DNA of 28,292 nt from NCBI GenBank assembly GCA_913051905.1, contig CAJXBY010000012.1:1-28292 (forward strand), read 5' to 3'. The notes beneath the pieces were generated by a model. The model worked only from the letters and a program-made list of their open reading frames with translations, searched no databases and was not told the origin of the DNA. Origin of the DNA: an uncultured Gammaproteobacteria bacterium (lineage in GTDB: Bacteria > Pseudomonadota > Gammaproteobacteria > Arenicellales > UBA868). Positions 1 to 7,632 of this stretch are shown here, piece by piece. The translations under genes were made by a program, and so were the position numbers. Numbering within the stretch: position 1 is the stretch's first letter; each line of letters starts with the position of its first letter.

Positions 1-383
1 GCAAAAAACGCCTGGCGCGTGGGCCATTCGAACCCTGAAACAATACCGATCAGGGCTCCGATCAAAAGAACATGCCAGACCTCAACGACGCCGGAGTAGT
101 CGAGGGCCGCCTGGATGAGCAGCAGGCCCGCCGTAATGAGTGAGGTCGTCATAATCAACCGCCGTCGATCCCAGCGGTCTGCCAGTACGCTGCCGAAGAC
201 CATGATGAATATCGACGGGATGGAAACTGCTGCGCCCAGTGCACCCAGGTCCAGCGGCGATCCACTGAGCTGAAAGACCAACCAGCCCTGCGCCATCAGG
301 ATGAGTTGGCTGGCCCCGACTGTGCCGATTGAACCGAACCAGTAGCGCCGGTAGCCGGGGGAACGCAGGGCAGAGAAGAGCAT
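1..383 (-). CDS. MFS transporter, N-terminal part (cut by window edge)
   Basis: This reading frame is open from an ATG at 383 down to the window edge, giving the first 127 residues of an inner-membrane protein. It begins MLFSALRSPGYRRYWFGS and has hydrophobic stretches at about residues 15-40, 45-65, 75-95 and 103-120. The motif GSVLADRWDRRRL, at about residues 63-75, matches the cytoplasmic loop 2-3 signature of the major facilitator superfamily (G-x-L-a-D-r-x-x-R-R). The start is well fixed: upstream in frame there is no ATG, GTG or TTG before a TGA at about 481. It lies 124 bases downstream of the deacylase-like gene on the same strand and may be co-transcribed with it. The N-terminus resembles EntS/MFS_3-type exporters, but the substrate cannot be told from this fragment. 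A longer-looking open frame at 82-474 on the same strand is a shadow of this gene. Confidence 0.85.
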   Translation of the reverse strand, partial: MLFSALRSPGYRRYWFGSIGTVGASQLILMAQGWLVFQLSGSPLDLGALGAAVSIPSIFIMVFGSVLADRWDRRRLIMTTSLITAGLLLIQAALDYSGVVEVWHVLLIGALIGIVSGFEWPTRQAFF

Positions 384-507
384 CGCTAACGGACCGGTTC
401 GTAATGGTGCGGCCGCGAACCTGCCGGTTAGTCCCCGTAATGAGACACCTGGGCATTGCGCTGTCCCGAACCACGGGTTTCAGAATGACTTCGCAGAGAT
501 CAGAGTC

Positions 508-2199
508 TCAAGCCGGCTCGGCAAAATCCCGCAGCACACGACCCGGTGTCCCGCAGTCAGTCAACAGTCCCTCTGGATCGACAACTCGTTGGCCGTTGAC
601 CCAGACGCCGTGTAACCCCACAGCCGGTGTGTCGACGCGGCTGTTACCTCCGGGGAGATCACTGACCCTGCGTCGAGGCCCGCGCCCTACAGTGTCTGGA
701 TCAAACAGCAAAAGGTCAGCCTGATAGCCCGGTACCAGTCGCCCGCGGTCACTGATCCGGCAAATTTCGGCCGGCCGACTGGTGACCGACGCCACGGCCT
801 GTTCCAATGACAAATCGCCCCGGTCGCGTACCCAGTGTCCAAAAAGGTGTAGTCCGAATCCGGCGTCACACAAAAAGGACAGGTGGGCGCCGGCATCCGA
901 CAGGGTGACCGCGGCATTCGGGTGCTTGAGCAGATTCTTGACGCGATCCTCCTGAGTATTGAATAACTTACAGTCCAGCATTGCATCCATCTCGCCATCC
1001 AGGGCGAAGTCCAGTAACCAATCGAAAGGATCCTTGCCACTATCCTTGGCTAGCTGCCCGACCGTTTGTCCCACCTTTTTCTGGTGTTCCGGGTCGGCCA
1101 CGCTCATGACGGTCAAATGGTCGAACTGATGATATGAGAAGCGGTTAGGAACCCCTTTGGTCTGGGCTTCAGCCTTGATGGCTTCCCGGAATGACGGGTC
1201 AGCCAAAATGCGCTGATAGTCACTCTCGTCTCTTGCTTCGATCGCCGGGCGCCAGGCCAGAAAAGCCTCCAGTGGGTAGGGGTGCCGGATTGTGAATTCC
1301 ATCCCCAGCGGAAAACAGCCGACTTGACCCCAGAGTTCCCGGCCGCGTGTGCGGGCATCTTCGATTTCCCCGAATTCCCGAAACACCCGCTCCGGGTCAT
1401 TGGGGTCCACAAACATTGCAGCAATCATGACCGGCCTGCTGTTGTTCGCAGAAATCCTCTCCAGGAAGGGGATACTCGTGGTCATTCCCTTGGTCAGCAT
1501 GAAAACCCCTCGGCCAACCTCACCCAGAGCTCCAGTCAGTTCCAGCATCTCGTGTTCATCTGCGAGGCGGGAAGGCATGGGTATGCCTTTCTCGCCGTTG
1601 TGCTGTTCCAGTGTGGAGGTGGCAAAACCGACCGCGCCCGCGTTCAGCGCCTCCACAAGCATCGACTTCATCTGGACAACTTCGTCTGGTGTGGCTGCGC
1701 GCTCGGAAGCCTCAGCACCCAGAACCCACGTGCGAAGCGATGAGTGACCACAGTACGACGCGACATTTGGAACCACACCTTTGCTTTCCAGACAGTCGAG
1801 GTATTCCGGATAGGACTCAAAATCCCAATCGATGCCAGTCATCAACGCGTCCAGGGACATGCCCTCCACATGGGTGAGGTTCCGGAGCGTCAGTTCCCGG
1901 TGTTCAGGCCGGCACGGCGCAATGGTGAAACCACAGTTTCCAATCAGCGCCGTTGTCACTCCGAGTCCGGTCGAGGGGGTCGCAAATGCATCCCAGGTAA
2001 GTTGCGCATCATAGTGGGTATGGAGATCGATAATCCCCGGCGCGAGAACCAGACCATCGGCATCAACCTCTTCGCGACCCTGTCCAAGATCCTGCCCGAG
2101 TGACGTTATCCGGTCACCATCGACCGCAAGATCTCCGTGCTGGGCAGGGCTACCGGAGCCATCAATAATTCGTGCGTTTCGAAAAATGAGATCATGCAT
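508..2199 (-). CDS. N-acyl-D-amino-acid deacylase-like amidohydrolase
   Basis: This 563-residue enzyme belongs to the amidohydrolase superfamily, D-aminoacylase/dihydroorotase-like group (COG3653 type). The metal-binding H60-x-H62 follows the strand APGIIDLH. C89 in IGNCGF lies 27 residues after H62, the spacing I recall for the bridging Cys of D-aminoacylase. The late Asp is D435 in SDAGAHL. The composite beta-sandwich is formed by the N-terminus and the C-terminal segment with QADLLLFDP (493-501). The two mid-barrel histidines that complete the metal site in D-aminoacylase are not evident: residues 231-265 contain no His. The substrate is therefore uncertain; a cyclic or N-acyl amide is likely. 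The ATG is preceded by a good AAGGGG ribosome site. The neighbouring downstream MFS gene could transport the substrate or product. Confidence 0.85.
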   Translation of the reverse strand: MHDLIFRNARIIDGSGSPAQHGDLAVDGDRITSLGQDLGQGREEVDADGLVLAPGIIDLHTHYDAQLTWDAFATPSTGLGVTTALIGNCGFTIAPCRPEHRELTLRNLTHVEGMSLDALMTGIDWDFESYPEYLDCLESKGVVPNVASYCGHSSLRTWVLGAEASERAATPDEVVQMKSMLVEALNAGAVGFATSTLEQHNGEKGIPMPSRLADEHEMLELTGALGEVGRGVFMLTKGMTTSIPFLERISANNSRPVMIAAMFVDPNDPERVFREFGEIEDARTRGRELWGQVGCFPLGMEFTIRHPYPLEAFLAWRPAIEARDESDYQRILADPSFREAIKAEAQTKGVPNRFSYHQFDHLTVMSVADPEHQKKVGQTVGQLAKDSGKDPFDWLLDFALDGEMDAMLDCKLFNTQEDRVKNLLKHPNAAVTLSDAGAHLSFLCDAGFGLHLFGHWVRDRGDLSLEQAVASVTSRPAEICRISDRGRLVPGYQADLLLFDPDTVGRGPRRRVSDLPGGNSRVDTPAVGLHGVWVNGQRVVDPEGLLTDCGTPGRVLRDFAEPA

Positions 2200-2263
2200 C
2201 GCTGTCCCCTTTATCTGAATCCGTCAATCAAAACCGTCTCTGGCTGTTGACTCTAATCCCATG

Positions 2264-2290
2264 AATATAACCTTTCAATCCGTTGGACAA
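2264..2290 (-). promoter_or_regulatory. weak candidate promoter for the deacylase-like gene
   Basis: Read on the minus strand, TTGTCC (2285-2290) and TATATT (2264-2269) are separated by 15 bases, about 60 bases upstream of the ATG at 2199. The spacing is short for a sigma-70 promoter, so this is only the best-looking candidate in the 148-base gap. Confidence 0.25.
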
Positions 2291-2347
2291 AATGCAACGG
2301 CGGCAAGATAGTCAACCCTTTTTGGCTGGGATTTCCACTCAGGACAG

Positions 2348-3340
2348 TCAGCCAGAGGAGAGAATTCCGGAGAGTCTGCCCTGGGCGATCAACTCGGCCT
2401 CGTGGGCGTCACAGATCTCGGATTCAGTACGGCCGGCAAGCAGCGCCCTGAACTGTTGCCAATGGAGCGAAAGATAAGATGAGGTCGGCAGGTTGAAACC
2501 GAGATTCTTCTCTACTTCCCGGTGTAGAGCCGGCAGACGGTAGAAAGGCACTCCAGGAAAGGTGTGATGCACACAGTGGTAGGTCATGTTCCAGTTGACC
2601 CAGCGAAAGAAGAATCCGGTCCGGAAGGTCCTGGTGTTAAACAGGGTCTCCGGCCTGTGGGTCAATCCCGTGTGCTCACCCAGTCCCTGAAGCATGTATG
2701 ACCAGCGCATCAGGGAAAAGGGCCCCCACCAGAAATACAAGACCCACCATGACCCAAACATTACGGCACTGGCCAGAGCCAGGGCATAGCCCGCAATGTG
2801 CCATCTGGCGGCGAATTGCACCTGCCTCTGCTGGCGAGGAGACAGATACCACTCCTGGGGGCTGATAAAGGCGTGCCGCCAGATACGTGCTAGTTTGAAG
2901 CGGATCAGCGGCAGTCCGCTTAAGGCGAATACATACTGCACCGCAGTCCTGAAGGGGGGGCGCTCGAGTTCAGTATCTTTCTCCCAGTCCTGGGTATTTC
3001 GATGATGCGCGAAATGTGTCCATCGATGATGATCACTGGGATTGAAGATCACAAACCCACATATTCTGGCGACCCAAATATTGAGCCAACGCGATTTGAA
3101 GGCCGTCAGATGATCGCACTCGTGGGTGGGTGCATAAAGGAAATTCAACAGAACTCCTTGGAGCACAAACAGTGGCAGACTCCACCACGTTCCCCAGAAT
3201 ATTGAAAGTCCCCAGCTGCTTGCGGCCAGTGCACCCCAGTGACTGGCGAGCTGGACCAAGGCCGGCCAGTCACTGCGCTGGCTGAGCTCCCGGAGCCGCT
3301 CCGGAGAGAGCACCCCTTTGACGCCGACGAAATCCTGCAT
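2348..3340 (-). CDS. membrane fatty acid desaturase family protein
   Basis: This 330-residue integral-membrane diiron enzyme carries the three histidine boxes of the fatty acid desaturase/hydroxylase family. They are H73-ECD-H77, the H104/H105-RWT-H109-FA-H112-H113 cluster, and H255-CV-H258-H259. An additional H223 lies in GEHTG. Hydrophobic segments at about 45-70, 85-100, 180-205 and 208-222 flank the boxes as expected. The family introduces double bonds or hydroxyl groups into acyl or other lipid chains, using O2 and an external electron donor. No cytochrome b5, ferredoxin or reductase domain is fused, and no such gene is adjacent. The ATG is preceded by AGGCGAA. The gene is divergent from the MetX-like gene at 3454 and downstream of a TATACT-type promoter element. 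Substrate and regiochemistry cannot be inferred from sequence alone. Confidence 0.88.
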   Translation of the reverse strand: MQDFVGVKGVLSPERLRELSQRSDWPALVQLASHWGALAASSWGLSIFWGTWWSLPLFVLQGVLLNFLYAPTHECDHLTAFKSRWLNIWVARICGFVIFNPSDHHRWTHFAHHRNTQDWEKDTELERPPFRTAVQYVFALSGLPLIRFKLARIWRHAFISPQEWYLSPRQQRQVQFAARWHIAGYALALASAVMFGSWWVLYFWWGPFSLMRWSYMLQGLGEHTGLTHRPETLFNTRTFRTGFFFRWVNWNMTYHCVHHTFPGVPFYRLPALHREVEKNLGFNLPTSSYLSLHWQQFRALLAGRTESEICDAHEAELIAQGRLSGILSSG

Positions 3341-3366
3341 ACGTTGTTCGCCTACCGGTGACGCAA

Positions 3367-3379
3367 GCAGTATAAACCA
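3367..3379 (-). promoter_or_regulatory. candidate -10 region of the desaturase gene (shared 13-mer)
   Basis: On the minus strand this reads TGGTTTATACTGC, with TATACT at 3369-3374 placed about 29 bases upstream of the desaturase ATG. The identical 13-mer occurs upstream of the PuuD-like gene (14843-14855). No convincing -35 hexamer was found here. Confidence 0.45.
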
Positions 3380-3453
3380 CAGATGCCCAACCTACTTTAT
3401 CAGCAGATGATATCCTGAGGCTGAACCTGGCAAACAACAGGGCGTCCCATTTT

Positions 3454-4443
3454 ATGGAGTGGAATCCACAGGCTTTTGAGATCGGCGATCTGGTGCTTGA
3501 ATCCGGCGAAGTGATCGAGGACTGTCGGGTCTCTGCCTGCATCCTCGGCATGGACCAACCAATCCGAACGGTGCTCACCACCGCCTCCATTGCCGGCACC
3601 CACCGTCGGCTTGATTTCCTGATCGGCCCTGGCCGCGCGCTGGACACCGACCGTTATCGCATCATCGCTACCGATGCCTTGGGCAACGGACTCTCTTCAT
3701 CACCCAGCAACAGCACTGCGCAGCCGGGAACCGGTTTCCCAGGGTTCACGATTCGCGATATGGTCGAATCCCAGGCTGTATTACTGGACCATCTGAACAT
3801 CGACCGGATTGATCTGGTGATTGGTGCTTCGATGGGCGGCATGCAGGCCCTTCAATGGGCGGTATCTCATCCCACGCGAGTCCAGTCGGTGGTTGCCATC
3901 ACACCGATGGCGCGCAGCACCGCCTGGTCTCGGAGCGTCAATGCCGTGTCGCGTCAGCTCCTGGTGAGCGACCGCGGCTGGACCCAGGGTGCCGTCGACG
4001 CCAAGACCTGGCACGGCTGGGCGGCGCTGATGTCGATCATCGCCGGCCGCACACCGGACTCGATTAGTGCTGAATTTCCGACGGATGACGCTGACGCTCT
4101 TCTGAATCAGGAGCAGGCAAGTATTCTCGAACGCAATCTCGACCCGCGCGACTGGATCTGGCAGACCCACGCCTATGACGGTCACGACGTCGGCCAGACA
4201 CCTGGCCATGACGGTGACACGGCCAAGGCGCTCTCTACCATCGATGTACCCGTTCTGGTGCTTGCGGCACCGGGAGACCTGTACAACCCTGAAGCAGCGG
4301 CTCGCTGGGCCGCCGAGCAGATCCCAGCTGCGGAGTACCTGGAAATTCCATCAGTCCATGGCCACCAGGCGGGCGCTTCACGGTCGGACCGGGATGTGGA
4401 GTTTATGAACCGCGAGGTTTCCCGGTTTCTTGCAGCACTCTGA
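3454..4443 (+). CDS. MetX-like (homoserine O-acetyltransferase family) alpha/beta hydrolase
   Basis: This 329-residue alpha/beta-hydrolase has the layout of the homoserine O-acetyltransferase/MetX family. The nucleophile elbow is GASMGGMQAL with S126 (MetX proteins typically have GGSMGGMQAL). An acidic residue D275 in AAPGDLYNP and a C-terminal His, H304 in VHGHQAG, complete a plausible triad. The YRIIATDALGNGLSSSPSNS stretch (68-87) corresponds to the MetX strand where canonical enzymes carry the DxxGxxxGSTGPxS segment; here that glycine-rich part is altered. True MetX proteins are about 350-380 residues and usually neighbour metW or other methionine genes; none are present. This is therefore probably a paralogue with a different acyl acceptor, or a hydrolase. 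The start has no strong ribosome site. It converges on the alcohol dehydrogenase gene with a 12-base gap. Confidence 0.8.
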   Translation: MEWNPQAFEIGDLVLESGEVIEDCRVSACILGMDQPIRTVLTTASIAGTHRRLDFLIGPGRALDTDRYRIIATDALGNGLSSSPSNSTAQPGTGFPGFTIRDMVESQAVLLDHLNIDRIDLVIGASMGGMQALQWAVSHPTRVQSVVAITPMARSTAWSRSVNAVSRQLLVSDRGWTQGAVDAKTWHGWAALMSIIAGRTPDSISAEFPTDDADALLNQEQASILERNLDPRDWIWQTHAYDGHDVGQTPGHDGDTAKALSTIDVPVLVLAAPGDLYNPEAAARWAAEQIPAAEYLEIPSVHGHQAGASRSDRDVEFMNREVSRFLAAL

Positions 4444-4455
4444 GGCCGAATCCTC

Positions 4456-5559
4456 TCAGTGCTGCATCATCACGACCGACCGGACACCATCGCCGATACG
4501 CATGGAATCAAACCCCTCGTTGATCTCGTCGAGCTCAAGCCGGCGTGAGATCAGGTCGTCCAGATTAAGACGCCCCGCGAGATAAAGCCGCGCCAGCATC
4601 GGAAAGTCCCGCCGCGGGCGGGCGTTTCCGTAACTTGAGCGGACGATCCGCTTTTCGCCCATCAGTGATCCCCACCGTACGTGAAGTGTCGCGTTGCTGT
4701 TGGTTTTGCCCAGTAGAACCACATTACCCCCGGATCGCACCAGGTCAAGAGAAGGCTGCAACGTCTGCACGATACCGGCCGCTTCAATCACGTGGTCGGC
4801 ACCACGGCCGCCTGTGGCCGCCATGGTCCGCTCTGCCGCTTCATCGGGTGAAAATACTTCTGTCGCTCCGAACACCTGACCCATTGAGCGCTTTGAGGCC
4901 TCGATGTCACAAGCCAAGATCTGCTCCGCACCGCCCAAAACGGCCCCTTGAATTGCGTTCAGTCCGACGGCTCCGCAGCCGATGACCAGTACGCTCTCCC
5001 CCGGCTGTACCTGAGCTACGTTGAGCGCCGCACCCACACCAGTCATCACGCCACACCCGATCAGGCAGGCGCGGTCGAAGGGAATTTCTTCAGGCACCAC
5101 GATGGCACCACTTTCCGGCACGACGCAGTACTGGGCGTGCGATGAGACGACAGAAAAATGATGCAGCGCACCACCGTCCGCCAGGGACAGGCGTCCGCCC
5201 CCGTCAGGTAACCGCCCCAATGGCTGATTGGCGGAAAACGGTTCACAGAGGATGGGCTGATCTCGATCGCAGTAATAACAGTGACCACAGTTCGGATTCC
5301 ATGAACACACCACATGGTCACCCACCGCCACCCGTTCTACCCCCGGGCCGACCGACTCTACGACACCGGCGCCTTCATGACCCAACGTAATCGGTAACGG
5401 ATAAGGCAGACTGCCTTCGATTACCTCCAAATCGGTATGACAAAGCCCGCTGGCATAGACACGGACGAGTACATCACCAGGCTTGAGCCCGCTGATCTTG
5501 ACGTCTTCGACGGTCAGTGGCGCCCCTGTCTCGTGCAGTACAGTTGCCTTGAAGTTCAC
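4456..5559 (-). CDS. zinc-dependent alcohol dehydrogenase (MDR family)
   Basis: This 367-residue medium-chain dehydrogenase/reductase is similar in layout to class III-type bacterial alcohol dehydrogenases. Catalytic zinc ligands are C40, H61 (in GHEGAG) with E62, and C169 in IGCG. The structural zinc lobe has C91, C94, C97 and C105. The Rossmann motif GCGAVG spans 194-199, and D218 at the end of the next strand points to NAD rather than NADP. Such enzymes oxidise primary alcohols or formaldehyde-thiol adducts, or reduce aldehydes. The loop at about 108-137, between structural zinc and catalytic core, is long, as in class III and NDMA-linked enzymes. The start codon is GTG (5557-5559). The next gene upstream on this strand is the CocE-type hydrolase, 97 bases away; an ester hydrolase followed by an alcohol dehydrogenase would be a sensible pair, but co-transcription is unproven. 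Confidence 0.9.
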   Translation of the reverse strand: MNFKATVLHETGAPLTVEDVKISGLKPGDVLVRVYASGLCHTDLEVIEGSLPYPLPITLGHEGAGVVESVGPGVERVAVGDHVVCSWNPNCGHCYYCDRDQPILCEPFSANQPLGRLPDGGGRLSLADGGALHHFSVVSSHAQYCVVPESGAIVVPEEIPFDRACLIGCGVMTGVGAALNVAQVQPGESVLVIGCGAVGLNAIQGAVLGGAEQILACDIEASKRSMGQVFGATEVFSPDEAAERTMAATGGRGADHVIEAAGIVQTLQPSLDLVRSGGNVVLLGKTNSNATLHVRWGSLMGEKRIVRSSYGNARPRRDFPMLARLYLAGRLNLDDLISRRLELDEINEGFDSMRIGDGVRSVVMMQH

Positions 5560-5656
5560 AGGTGTTTTCTTTTATCTGGTTGCTCTGTCCGGCTTCCTAT
5601 AACCGGCCGGTCGATGGGTAAGCCTTTGGCTGCCTAATCCCTGCCGACACAATATT

Positions 5657-7570
5657 TCATCCCGGTTTCGGTTTCACGACCGGCAGTTCGATACGGGATC
5701 GCCAATGGGGGCCCATGTAGAGCGTATTACAACAGGGTACCGAGTGCGTGTGCCGACCCAGGGGCTCCCCCGTACCGGGGTTGACATCGTACTTGGGGAA
5801 ATTACTGCTGGCTATGTCCAACCTGATACGGTGTTCGGCTGCAAAGAGGTTGCTGGTCGGCGGGAGGAAAAGCCTAACACAGGTGGTCTTCCCTGGCGTC
5901 AGCATTCTGGCCCGATCAAAACCCTGTCGATAGCGGGTCCGGATAATCGAGTCCGAGAGATTCAGGTGATAACCGTCGGGATAGTCTTCACTGGGGGGAT
6001 ACACATCGAGCAGTTTTGCCGTCAGATCAGTGTCGACCACGTTTGACGACATGACCAGAACGACCGTGATCTCCCCGGTGATCTCGAGACTCACTTCAAG
6101 TGGGTCGGTCTGAAAAACCAGCACATCCGGCCTGTCGGCAAGCAACGGATAGGGCGGTCGCGACCCCATGTGTTCCGGTGCCTCCTGCTGGTGTCCGCCA
6201 CCGTTGATCACCAGCGGTGTCATCCGCTCGCGCGGTGGTATCCAGTCACCTCCCTCGGGCAGCTTGTCCAGTCTTGAGAGAGCCGTAACGTTAGAGGCAA
6301 TGGTCGGCACGGGCGAAGACGGGTCGTGCGTATAGCACAGAGGAACCTCATCCTCGTCCGGGGACTCGGGCGTCAATCGGCCGTCGCTGCGTAGGAAAAA
6401 GCTGCACTTTTCTGCGTGAGGTAATGGCCAGGACGTTTCATTTCGCCACCCCCCGCCGTGATTCAAACGCCGCTCGGCATTGCGTTTTCCATCGCCACCG
6501 CCCATGACGAAAATCTGTACCGATGGGTCATGCTCGGCACCGTTCTCAATGTCTTTGAGCCAGCGATCAAACCAACGGAGTCGGCGTTGGTTGTAGACCT
6601 TGTTTCCGAAACCAGCCTGCGGACCGAAATCGACGTCACCCGCACTGGTCGAACCAGTACGCATCCCGTTGTGGGTCCAGGGTCCCATGATGAGTTTCTG
6701 TGGTGACTTGTTTCGCGCGGCCATTGCTGCGAATTGACCGGTGGTCGCCACAGCAAACGGATCGTACCAGCCACCGGAGTAGACCGCAGGCACGTCAGCA
6801 GCCAGGTGGAAATGGGGTTCCTGGTTACAGATTTCTTGTGACCAAAAACCGTTGTACTCACCGTCCCGGGAGTAATGAAGCAATACTTTTTCGAGGTTCG
6901 GTACATGCTTCAACGGTGTCTGATCCGCGGCCAGCGGCATTGCGTCGATCAACTCGACGATGTTCTCCCATCCCCTGACCACCTCTTCCCTGGCCACAGG
7001 ATCGTCACGGATCTCCTGACTGTCGTAGGCGTGCAGAAACAATGCGCCGAACATCTGCAGCGACATCGCACCGCCCTCCCGCGACTGGTGAGCAAAGATG
7101 TTGGTCGGTGCCACATCAACCCAGATCGCTCGCAGGTGCGGGGGTCTGGTCAACAACGCTGCCGTCTGGACGATCCCGCCGTGGGAACTGCCGGTCATGG
7201 CCACCCGCCCGCTGGACCAAGGCTGGGACGCGATCCATTCGATCGTGTCATAGCCGTCTTCGCCCTCGCGAACATTGGCTGTATGAAAGTACTGTCCGGT
7301 TCCTTCCGACCCGTGGCGTCCACGCAGATCCTGAATAGCCACGACATAGCCCCTTGGGACGAAAAAATCAGCCACCGGTTCCACCCACAGTTCTGGCCAA
7401 GTTTTGTCGTACGAAGTCCTGCCCAGAATAACGGGCAGAGGCTTTTTCACAGGGGTATTGTTTCGTGCCGGAAAGTAAAGATCAGTAGCGAGCCGGACGC
7501 CATCACGCATAGGCACCATGACATCAGGCCTAACGACCATACCGAACTGAGGCTGGGAGTCGCTACCCAT
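5657..7570 (-). CDS. CocE/NonD family serine hydrolase (X-Pro dipeptidyl-peptidase-like)
   Basis: This 637-residue protein has the domain order of cocaine esterase and glutaryl-7-ACA acylase. An alpha/beta-hydrolase core (about 1-300) is followed by a jelly-roll C-terminal domain (about 385-630). The core starts with the typical VPMRDGVRLATDLY and continues with DLRGRHGSEG. The nucleophile elbow is GSSHGG with S129, where the family usually has GxSYxG. D270 in SGGWYDPF and H300 in MGPWTHNG complete the triad at the spacing known for CocE. The C-terminal domain has the motif AAEHRIRLDIASSNFPKYD. Substrates in this family are esters, acylated beta-lactams or N-terminal X-Pro peptides; the actual one is unknown. 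No signal peptide is visible, so the enzyme is likely cytoplasmic. A GGAG ribosome site precedes the ATG. Confidence 0.92.
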   Translation of the reverse strand: MGSDSQPQFGMVVRPDVMVPMRDGVRLATDLYFPARNNTPVKKPLPVILGRTSYDKTWPELWVEPVADFFVPRGYVVAIQDLRGRHGSEGTGQYFHTANVREGEDGYDTIEWIASQPWSSGRVAMTGSSHGGIVQTAALLTRPPHLRAIWVDVAPTNIFAHQSREGGAMSLQMFGALFLHAYDSQEIRDDPVAREEVVRGWENIVELIDAMPLAADQTPLKHVPNLEKVLLHYSRDGEYNGFWSQEICNQEPHFHLAADVPAVYSGGWYDPFAVATTGQFAAMAARNKSPQKLIMGPWTHNGMRTGSTSAGDVDFGPQAGFGNKVYNQRRLRWFDRWLKDIENGAEHDPSVQIFVMGGGDGKRNAERRLNHGGGWRNETSWPLPHAEKCSFFLRSDGRLTPESPDEDEVPLCYTHDPSSPVPTIASNVTALSRLDKLPEGGDWIPPRERMTPLVINGGGHQQEAPEHMGSRPPYPLLADRPDVLVFQTDPLEVSLEITGEITVVLVMSSNVVDTDLTAKLLDVYPPSEDYPDGYHLNLSDSIIRTRYRQGFDRARMLTPGKTTCVRLFLPPTSNLFAAEHRIRLDIASSNFPKYDVNPGTGEPLGRHTHSVPCCNTLYMGPHWRSRIELPVVKPKPG

Positions 7571-7632
7571 GTTTTATCTCCACGGTCTCCGGATTGAAGT
7601 TTCCTGCACGAAGCCGCGTCAATAGCGCCCTA

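Noticed and set aside
82..474. 130-residue open frame on the minus strand
   Set aside because: It is a shadow one base out of register with the truncated MFS gene, whose translation has membrane segments and the MFS loop motif; this frame is Pro/Arg/Gly-rich with no pattern.
1282..2103. Several plus-strand open frames of 60-153 residues opposite the deacylase-like gene
   Set aside because: They are antisense shadows of a long, motif-bearing gene and have low-complexity Arg/Ser/Pro-rich translations. The same applies to the other antisense frames across the window.
5602..5611. 10-base palindrome ACCGGCCGGT between the CocE-type and alcohol dehydrogenase genes
   Set aside because: Such short CG-rich palindromes are expected by chance in this composition, and nothing links it to a promoter.
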